This document shows, in pieces, positions 1 through 4,522 of a stretch of DNA of 7,295 bases. The first letter of the stretch is position 1; every line of letters starts with the position of its first letter. Position numbers and translations under genes: made by a program. Source of the stretch: a bacterium (GTDB taxonomy: Bacteria > Ratteibacteria > UBA8468 > B48-G9 > JAFGKM01); the NCBI GenBank assembly GCA_029548585.1, contig JAKPNC010000011.1, positions 1 to 7,295 on the forward strand. Reading direction: 5' to 3'. The notes below the pieces were generated by a model, which saw nothing but the letters and a program-made list of their open reading frames with translations, ran no database searches and was not told the DNA's origin.

Positions 1-1133
1 TGTACTGCCCCGAAGGTTTTTGGTCAGCCAACGGCAGTCCCATAAGAAGGCAGGGGGAGGGGGCGTACGGCAGGGCGGGTGAAGGTGTTTCTATGTATTT
101 CAGGGTGCCGGATAACCTGGATGTCTTAAAGATATTTCTCGGCAGGGCCGCCCGGGTAAGAAGGCCTGACGGTTCCATTGCCCTTGACTGGTCTGATGAA
201 AAGACAGGGGATATGGAGATACCCTGCAAAGGCCAGGGCGGTATATGGCGGCTGGACCCTTACATATACGGGTATTCAGGATTTTGCCCGCCCTCTTTTT
301 ATAAGTTGTTGAATGTTGAGCCGATAGTCGCTTTCGGTTCGCCCGACCTTCTTCCTTCCGGTACAACAGGCAAGCCGGTTGTTGTTTCTGAAGCATTGCC
401 GGCAGCGGCAAAGCCCCTTGAATTTGTAAAAGGCGTTGAGGGACAATCGGTCAGGCTTTCCTCAGGCAAAATCCTCGCATTTCAGAGGGGAAGACCTGTT
501 TCGGATGGATACACCTTTCTACCCCTTTCGAAAGGAACGGTTGAGTTCTGGTATATGCCTGCGCAGAATACCTATGAGATCCCCATAAAAATGACCCAGG
601 CGATTCTTCAATCTTTTTTGAAGGCGTCCCATATTCAGCTTGGGCATATATACGAAGTAAGGAGCAGCCAGATGGATGTTGACAGCAACCTGAGGCTCGA
701 TTTAATCTCCGCTCCTTCCAAACCTTCGCCGGCAGGATATCAATCCAGGCATTTTTTCAAAGCAGGCAAATGGACTCATATTGCATTTACCTGGGACGTG
801 AGACAGACAGGTTCAAAAATGGAAGGAGAGATTGCCATATTTGTCGATGGCAATAAAATGAAGTTTGAAAGAGCTTTCCAGGTTCCGGTTATGCTGGATA
901 AGAGCAAACCCTTTAGCCTCAATGACAAGGGGGACGAAATCGTTATAGGGCCTTTTGACGGGGTGATGGATATGCTTTTGATTTCGGACACCGTGAGATA
1001 TACAGGGGATTTTCTTCCGTCAGGGAAAGCGCCTGCACTCGATAAAAACACGAGGGCTCTCTTCCTCTTCGACGGGACACTCGAAGGGCGTTCTTTTTTC
1101 TCTCCTGATCCGGCAACAATGAAGGGACTTTAA
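1..1133 (+). CDS. 3' part of a large LamG/concanavalin A-domain protein (5' end outside the window)
   Basis: The frame is open from base 3 to the TAA at 1131-1133. The ATG at 93 is only an internal methionine: the codons before it (YCPEGFWS and onward) align with the middle of the large minus-strand protein at 4523-7295, so the true start lies left of the window. Counting from that methionine, a beta-rich segment (about 1-100, with LKIFLGRAA and LLNVEPIVAFGS) precedes a LamG/Laminin_G_3-like jelly roll (about 108-330). The jelly-roll hallmarks are GTVEFWYMP, GKWTHIAFTWDVR, IFVDGNK, a late IGPFDGVMDMLLISD strand and RALFLFDG. Such domains usually bind or help position an enzyme on a polysaccharide. 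The paralog suggests the missing N-terminal part is an alpha/alpha-toroid domain. No catalytic residue is visible here. LamG assignment is fairly secure; whole-protein function is inferred from the paralog. Confidence 0.85.
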   Translation, partial: YCPEGFWSANGSPIRRQGEGAYGRAGEGVSMYFRVPDNLDVLKIFLGRAARVRRPDGSIALDWSDEKTGDMEIPCKGQGGIWRLDPYIYGYSGFCPPSFYKLLNVEPIVAFGSPDLLPSGTTGKPVVVSEALPAAAKPLEFVKGVEGQSVRLSSGKILAFQRGRPVSDGYTFLPLSKGTVEFWYMPAQNTYEIPIKMTQAILQSFLKASHIQLGHIYEVRSSQMDVDSNLRLDLISAPSKPSPAGYQSRHFFKAGKWTHIAFTWDVRQTGSKMEGEIAIFVDGNKMKFERAFQVPVMLDKSKPFSLNDKGDEIVIGPFDGVMDMLLISDTVRYTGDFLPSGKAPALDKNTRALFLFDGTLEGRSFFSPDPATMKGL

Positions 1134-1174
1134 CCTGTACTTTTTTTGCTGGCAACAGGCTTAAAAAGTTCCAC

Positions 1175-1192
1175 TACTCTCAGGTGAGAGTA
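1175..1192. repeat. Perfect inverted repeat, 8-base arms, 2-base spacer
   Basis: The arms TACTCTCA (1175-1182) and TGAGAGTA (1185-1192) are exact reverse complements around GG. It is the leftmost element of the cluster, 42 bases after the stop codon of the upstream gene. No T-run follows directly, so it is not an obvious intrinsic terminator. The near-zero spacer would suit a dimeric protein site, but no regulator in the window is linked to it. Confidence 0.6.
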
Positions 1193-1210
1193 TGTCTTTC
1201 TCGCTCTTTT

Positions 1211-1231
1211 CCTCTCTACCCGGGGGAGAGG
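1211..1231. repeat. Inverted repeat CCTCTC/GAGAGG
   Basis: CCTCTC (1211-1216) pairs with GAGAGG (1226-1231) across a nine-base C/G-rich centre, which can itself pair in part. The arms are a shortened form of the CCTCTCCC/GGGAGAGG arms at 1386-1405 and 1426-1446, so this is probably a diverged copy of the same element. Its last bases overlap the 10-base palindrome at 1230-1239. Confidence 0.5.
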
Positions 1232-1240
1232 GCATGCCCG

Positions 1241-1260
1241 TCCGCAGCTTTACGGAGGAG
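1241..1260. repeat. Copy 1 of a second short motif (tccgc..agctttacggagg)
   Basis: The stretch can fold as TCCG (1241-1244) against CGGA (1253-1256). It aligns, with gaps, to 1318-1343: both read GTCCGC, then AG.TTTA, then CG.AGG.AG. The match over about 20 bases, plus the shared hairpin-like form, suggests a second repeat family interleaved with the CCTCTCCC hairpins. Confidence 0.4.
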
Positions 1261-1317
1261 GGGTGCTGGTGCGAAGAGTAATGAGTACCGTATAGCACAA
1301 AGGGCGAGTCAGTGCCT

Positions 1318-1343
1318 GTCCGCCGAAGTTTTAACGTAGGCAG
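1318..1343. repeat. Copy 2 of the second short motif (tccgccgaagttttaacgtagg)
   Basis: This copy is slightly longer than the one at 1241-1260 (CGA inserted after GTCCGC and one extra A before CG). It is itself an imperfect palindrome centred on the TTTTAA run. A small GCCC/GGGC stem follows at 1346-1356. The family is inferred only from the two copies in this window. Confidence 0.4.
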
Positions 1344-1385
1344 AAGCCCGCAGGGCAAGAGGGGTGAGGGGGTACACCCTTTCAC

Positions 1386-1405
1386 CCTCTCCCCATAGGG
1401 AGAGG
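1386..1405. repeat. Perfect hairpin CCTCTCCC-(cata)-GGGAGAGG
   Basis: Eight-base perfect arms (1386-1393 and 1398-1405) flank a four-base loop. The hairpin at 1425-1447 has identical arms, only 20 bases further on. Together they form a tandem pair of the kind often seen in REP-like intergenic elements. Confidence 0.7.
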
Positions 1406-1424
1406 CTTTCTCCTCTGTTCTTCT

Positions 1425-1447
1425 TCCTCTCCCCCTGAGGGAGAGGA
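1425..1447. repeat. Perfect hairpin TCCTCTCCC-(cctga)-GGGAGAGGA
   Basis: The arms CCTCTCCC (1426-1433) and GGGAGAGG (1439-1446) are extended by one T-A pair at 1425/1447, around a five-base loop. It is followed by ATTGAGGCGAGGGGGG and then CTTTT, giving a purine-rich tail with a short T-run near 1463-1467. Its core matches the hairpin at 1386-1405. Confidence 0.7.
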
Positions 1448-1490
1448 TTGAGGCGAGGGGGGCTTTTAACAGGCAGAAGAATCCTTTATA

Positions 1491-1552
1491 GTGAGCCAAA
1501 TAAACTTTCTTATTTGTTACCCTGAGATGTTTCCGTTCAGGGGCTCATTTTT
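1491..1552 (+). terminator. Candidate terminator or structured RNA: three-way junction followed by TTTTT
   Basis: An outer stem TGAGCC (1492-1497) with GGCTCA (1542-1547) encloses two hairpins. The first is AAATAA/TTATTT (1498-1503, 1510-1515, six-base loop). The second is CCTGA/TCAGG (1521-1525, 1537-1541, eleven-base loop). All listed pairs are Watson-Crick. Five T residues (1548-1552) directly follow the outer stem, the layout of an intrinsic terminator on the plus strand. It could end the transcript of the upstream LamG gene or insulate the sialidase operon. A competing pairing GGGG (1540-1543) with CCCC (1556-1559) also exists. The short, partly A/T stems keep confidence low. Confidence 0.4.
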
Positions 1553-1593
1553 AATCCCCACATGATCGTTTTCAGGATAACAGGATTCTTGCC

Positions 1594-1809
1594 ATGGCAG
1601 CCAGGGCTTTAGCCTTCTCGTGTGTCACCCCTTATTCCAACGGGCCCGTAAAGGTTTTGTTTCCAGGTAAAGATGAGCCCATGGAAGTTGAAGAGAGATA
1701 TTTTCAATGTCCCTGGAAGGCAGGGAAGTTATCCCGTTTTAAATGGACGATAGGAAGACGCGGATTTCTGATACTGTCGGTACAGGCCTCGTTAAACAGG
1801 AAGAATTGA
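1594..1809 (+). CDS. Doubtful 71-residue ORF directly upstream of the sialidase gene
   Basis: I do not recognise this product. The ATG at 1594 has a weak AGGA (1582-1585) ahead of it, and the frame is open back to a TAA at 1552-1554. The peptide has no signal sequence, no clear transmembrane helix and no motif I know; its middle (KVLFPGKDEPMEVEERYF) looks protein-like and its C-terminus is basic. Its TGA (1807-1809) is one base before the next ATG, a spacing typical of translational coupling, and the only point that argues for a real gene. Other readings are the 3' remnant of a decayed gene, or untranslated leader that happens to be open. The RBS of the next gene lies inside its last codons. 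Confidence 0.25.
   Translation: MAARALAFSCVTPYSNGPVKVLFPGKDEPMEVEERYFQCPWKAGKLSRFKWTIGRRGFLILSVQASLNRKN
1798..1803 (+). promoter_or_regulatory. Ribosome binding site for the BNR sialidase-like gene
   Basis: AGGAAG lies seven bases before the ATG at 1811. An in-frame TAA at 1793-1795 closes the frame just upstream, so the protein cannot extend to a hidden N-terminal signal peptide, and this RBS fixes the start. Confidence 0.6.
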
Positions 1810-1810
1810 T

Positions 1811-2908
1811 ATGGGAAATCCATACAAAATAGTTCCGGGTGATATTCCCAATAAAGGAATACTTTTCGTGGACCACTCTAAAAATAACCGTTCAGGCCAC
1901 GGCGGCAACTGTATCGCCGAATGCAGAAACGGAGATATCCTGGCATTTTACAGCAACGTCTCCGGCGAGATTCTCAACGGCCACGGGGTTGCCGGCTGGT
2001 CTGAGTACAGGAGGTCGTCTGACGGGGGAAAGACATGGAGCGATCCTTTTGTCCTTGAATATTCCAAAAAGATGTGGGAAGGAAAAGAGGTTTATTCCGC
2101 CCTTGTTTTTTCAGCGATAGCGGCGCCCAATGGCAATATTATTGCGGTGCTCGCAAGGTTTGAAAATGAAAAATGGGTCAAGAAGCTGCCTCCCGTTTAC
2201 CTCTTGAGCCTCGACAACGGCCTTACCTGGTCGGACCCCATGGAGATGGATAAATCTGCCACGGTGGAAGATATCTCTTTGACTTTCAACGCTTCTTTCG
2301 TTCACGGGGAAAATCTGTTTATTGTATTCATGGGAGGCGCTGCCGATTATTGTCCGGGCCCGTATTCTATTTACGTTTCAAAGAATAACGGTGCTTCTTT
2401 TTCAAAAAGAAGCATACTGCCTTTCGATTGCCGGAACTACTATTCAACCGCCGGGATCTTGGATGACGGCAGGATAATCGTTTATTCCTATCCCTACAGG
2501 GGTTCTGCCACGGACGAACAAAACATCCATTATGTCACCAGTGCTGACGGGGGGCATACCTGGTCCGAAGTCAAAACCTCATATTTCTCAAAGAAGATAA
2601 GGAATCCCCAGATGTCGGAAAAGATAGGGGATTATTATTTCATTCACGGGCGAAGCGGCAGTTACGGAGAAGGCGCGGGTGATTTCGTCCTTTATTCTTC
2701 AAAAGACGGCATCAACTGGGACGAAGGAAAGATAATATGCAGGAGCATCTCCCATGGCGGCGATTGCTACTCTGCAAATGAAGTGATAGGGAGATACGGC
2801 TCTCCCGGGGATAAAAGACTCCTGATACAGTCAAGCATCGGCTATGAAGCAGGCACGAAAAAAGTGAACGAACGCCACTGGTGGATAGAAGAGATAGCCG
2901 GCCAATAG
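1811..2908 (+). CDS. BNR/Asp-box sialidase-like protein (GH33-type fold, no signal peptide)
   Basis: A 365-residue protein with five Asp-boxes at regular spacing: SSDGGKTW (69-76), SLDNGLTW (133-140), SKNNGASF (190-197), SADGGHTW (244-251) and SKDGINW (297-303). This is the signature of the six-bladed sialidase/neuraminidase beta-propeller (BNR_2 type), which in characterised members hydrolyses terminal sialic acids. The length fits a single catalytic propeller without lectin domains. The family includes many members that lack the full arginine triad and the Tyr/Glu pair, and I cannot place all of these by eye, so sialidase activity is unproven; another glycosidase or binding role is possible. 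The N-terminus (MGNPYKIVPG) is not a signal peptide and an upstream stop rules out an extension, so the protein looks cytoplasmic unless exported another way. It is followed 30 bases later by the secreted propeller-like gene and probably shares its transcript. Confidence 0.85.
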   Translation: MGNPYKIVPGDIPNKGILFVDHSKNNRSGHGGNCIAECRNGDILAFYSNVSGEILNGHGVAGWSEYRRSSDGGKTWSDPFVLEYSKKMWEGKEVYSALVFSAIAAPNGNIIAVLARFENEKWVKKLPPVYLLSLDNGLTWSDPMEMDKSATVEDISLTFNASFVHGENLFIVFMGGAADYCPGPYSIYVSKNNGASFSKRSILPFDCRNYYSTAGILDDGRIIVYSYPYRGSATDEQNIHYVTSADGGHTWSEVKTSYFSKKIRNPQMSEKIGDYYFIHGRSGSYGEGAGDFVLYSSKDGINWDEGKIICRSISHGGDCYSANEVIGRYGSPGDKRLLIQSSIGYEAGTKKVNERHWWIEEIAGQ

Positions 2909-2926
2909 TGGAATTCTTTGTTTCAT

Positions 2927-2932
2927 GGGAGG
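2927..2932 (+). promoter_or_regulatory. Ribosome binding site that sets the start of the secreted propeller gene at 2939
   Basis: GGGAGG sits six bases before the ATG at 2939. The frame stays open to a TTG at 2918, but using that would place this strong Shine-Dalgarno inside the coding region and put a non-signal-like FHGRYE ahead of the signal peptide. The ATG at 2939 is therefore preferred. Confidence 0.75.
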
Positions 2933-2938
2933 TATGAA

Positions 2939-4453
2939 ATGAGTAAGAAATGGCAAACCTTTCTCTTAGGCTTCATTTTTCTTGCCGGCTGGAAAATGGC
3001 GGCAGGGGAAGGAGAAGAAAAAATAGTTTTGAAGATAGGTTCAAGGCTGGAGCTTTTTGTTGACGGCTTCATTATTGAATCAATGAAGAATCTCGAGCTG
3101 AGACTTCATTCTCCCGAAAGGGCTCCGCTGCCGGCATCTCCCCTGAAAGGCTCTTATGCCACCGTGATAAAAGATGGACCTCTGTACCGCGCATACTACA
3201 GGGGAGACGACCCCGGTTACAAGGGAAGGAGGAATTACAGCGGTCATCCGGGTGAAATAACCTGCTATGCCGAAAGCCGTGACGGCAAAGAGTGGACATT
3301 TCCCGGGCTGGGACTTTTTGAGGTAAACGGATCCATGGATAACAATGCGGTGCTTGCCGGACAGCCGCCTTTCAGCCATAACTTTTCTCCTTTTCTCGAT
3401 TCCCGCCCGGGTGTGGACGAAAGCGAACGATTCAAGGCTCTGGCAGGACATCCCGGCTTCAGGAGGAAGGTCAGGGCAGACGGCCTTCACGCATTCGTTT
3501 CTCCCGACGGTATCAGGTGGCGCAGGAAGAGTTCTTCTCCCGTGATACCGTTTGATTCTTCCTGGTCTCATGCCTTTGATTCTCAGAACGTTTCTTTCTG
3601 GTCGCAGGAAGAAAATTGCTATGTATGCTATTTCCGGACATGGGCTCCTTACGCTGGCGGACGTAAAGAGATTACAGTTCCCGGTTCAGGAGGAACCGCC
3701 GGCAGGACAGGCGAATCGGGAGGAGGTGAAGAACTGCGCACCATAAGCCGGGCGACCTCTCCAGATTTCATGAACTGGAGCAAGCCGGTGGCCATGAATC
3801 CCAATCTCCCGGGGGAACATCTTTACACCAACCAGGTTCATCCTTATTTCCGGGCGCCCCACATATATATAGCGTTTCCCACAAGGTATATGGCGGGGCG
3901 TATCGGTTCCGGTAAAACGGATCCAATGCTTGGTTCGACAGATATCCTTTTCATGACCTCGAGGGCGGGTTCCAGCTCATTCGACCGGCTTTTCAGGGAG
4001 GCGTTTATACGGCCAGGCCTCGACGAGGAAAGATGGGCAAGCAGGGCAAATTACGTCGCTCTCAACGTTATTCCAACGGGTGATAGCGAGATGTCGATAT
4101 ACCATGCAATAAGCGGCCATCGCTACGTTATGCGCACCGACGGTTTTGTGTCCTTGTGCGCCGGCGCAGAAGAAGGCGAATTTATAACAAGACCTTTTAT
4201 TTTTGAAGGAAATACTCTACTGCTGAACGTGTCCACTTCGGCGGCCGGAATGATGAAAGTTGAACTCAGGGACCCTTCGGGAATCCCTTACAAGGGATTT
4301 TCCCTCGATGAATGTGAACCGGCCGTTTGCGACAGGATCGAACATCCTGTCCGGTGGAAAGGCAATCCCGGACCCGGATCTCTTGCGGGCAAGCCTGTCT
4401 GCTTGCGCGTATCAATGAAGGAAGCGGACCTTTATTCTTTCCGTTTCCGTTGA
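2939..4453 (+). CDS. Secreted propeller-like protein of an uncharacterised planctomycete-type family (glycosidase-like)
   Basis: A 504-residue protein from the ATG at 2939. Residues 1-24 form a Sec signal peptide: KK, then the hydrophobic FLLGFIFLAGW, then a small-residue AAGEG region. The mature protein opens with LELFVDGFIIESMKNLELRL, which I recall as the start of a family common in planctomycete-type genomes and usually annotated only as hypothetical or GH32/43-like. Propeller-blade motifs include YAESRDGKEWTFP (110-122), FVSPDGIRWRR (187-197) and ATSPDFMNWSKP (272-283). Other family-like blocks are PFSHNFSPFLD (144-154), FDSQNVSFW (213-221), EHLYTNQVHPYFRAPHIYI (293-311) and FIRPGLDEERWASRANY (356-372). 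A C-terminal beta-sandwich runs from about 412 to 504 and ends EADLYSFRFR. A Gly-rich stretch (about 239-264) interrupts the fold and is probably a surface loop. Role: likely extracytoplasmic glycan hydrolysis or binding; substrate unknown. Confidence 0.8.
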   Translation: MSKKWQTFLLGFIFLAGWKMAAGEGEEKIVLKIGSRLELFVDGFIIESMKNLELRLHSPERAPLPASPLKGSYATVIKDGPLYRAYYRGDDPGYKGRRNYSGHPGEITCYAESRDGKEWTFPGLGLFEVNGSMDNNAVLAGQPPFSHNFSPFLDSRPGVDESERFKALAGHPGFRRKVRADGLHAFVSPDGIRWRRKSSSPVIPFDSSWSHAFDSQNVSFWSQEENCYVCYFRTWAPYAGGRKEITVPGSGGTAGRTGESGGGEELRTISRATSPDFMNWSKPVAMNPNLPGEHLYTNQVHPYFRAPHIYIAFPTRYMAGRIGSGKTDPMLGSTDILFMTSRAGSSSFDRLFREAFIRPGLDEERWASRANYVALNVIPTGDSEMSIYHAISGHRYVMRTDGFVSLCAGAEEGEFITRPFIFEGNTLLLNVSTSAAGMMKVELRDPSGIPYKGFSLDECEPAVCDRIEHPVRWKGNPGPGSLAGKPVCLRVSMKEADLYSFRFR

Positions 4454-4522
4454 CCTTTACCTACGTTCCTGCATGGTATTTATAAAAACCCTGACAGGAT
4501 CGCGCGTCTCCGTCAACGGCAA
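4454..4522. other. Convergent intergenic spacer, no clear terminator
   Basis: Only 69 bases separate the two facing stop codons. The best foldable pieces are GGTATTT/AAAAACC with one mismatch, and an interrupted stem around CGCGCG near 4493-4514. Neither is followed by a T-run on either strand, so I cannot assign a bidirectional terminator. Confidence 0.5.

Larger units (their letters stand above)
1175..1447. repeat. Cluster of short GC-rich inverted repeats (REP-like hairpins) in a gene-free spacer
   Basis: At least four hairpins are packed into about 270 bases. Two share the identical arms CCTCTCCC/GGGAGAGG, one has the shorter related CCTCTC/GAGAGG, and one has TACTCTCA/TGAGAGTA. A perfect 10-base palindrome GGGCATGCCC sits at 1230-1239, and two copies of a second motif lie at 1241-1260 and 1318-1343. 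Long frames across this spacer on either strand give low-complexity Pro/Arg/Ser-rich peptides with no domain, so I read it as non-coding. Arrays of this kind resemble the REP/MITE-like intergenic repeats of many uncultured bacteria. Whether this one is mobile or has a role in transcript ends or mRNA stability cannot be told from one copy. Confidence 0.75.

Noticed and set aside
93..1133. Treating the ATG at 93 as the start of a complete 346-residue protein
   Set aside because: The codons from base 3 to 92 align with the paralog (YCPEGFWS, YGR.GEG), so the gene continues to the left of the window.
1134..1169. Possible terminator just after the left-edge gene (ACTTTTT at 1139-1145 with AAAAAGT at 1163-1169)
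   Set aside because: The stem is almost all A/T, is interrupted by T-T mismatches and has no T-run after it, so it is weaker than the fold at 1491-1552.
1175..1447. CRISPR array
   Set aside because: The repeats are palindromic hairpins at irregular spacing, with no constant-length spacers and no cas gene in the window.
1161..1499. Minus-strand 112-codon open frame across the spacer
   Set aside because: It runs through the hairpin cluster, and its peptide is low-complexity (Pro, Arg, Ser, Gly-rich) with repeated segments created by the DNA repeats; no domain or RBS is visible.
2918..2938. TTG at 2918 as start of the secreted propeller gene
   Set aside because: The ATG at 2939 has a GGGAGG at ideal spacing and begins directly with a signal peptide; the TTG has no such site.
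3080..3571. Minus-strand 163-codon open frame inside the propeller gene
   Set aside because: It is antisense to a well-patterned secreted protein and its translation shows no domain or signal.
4454..4522. Bidirectional terminator between the convergent genes
   Set aside because: Only mismatched stems without flanking T-runs were found.
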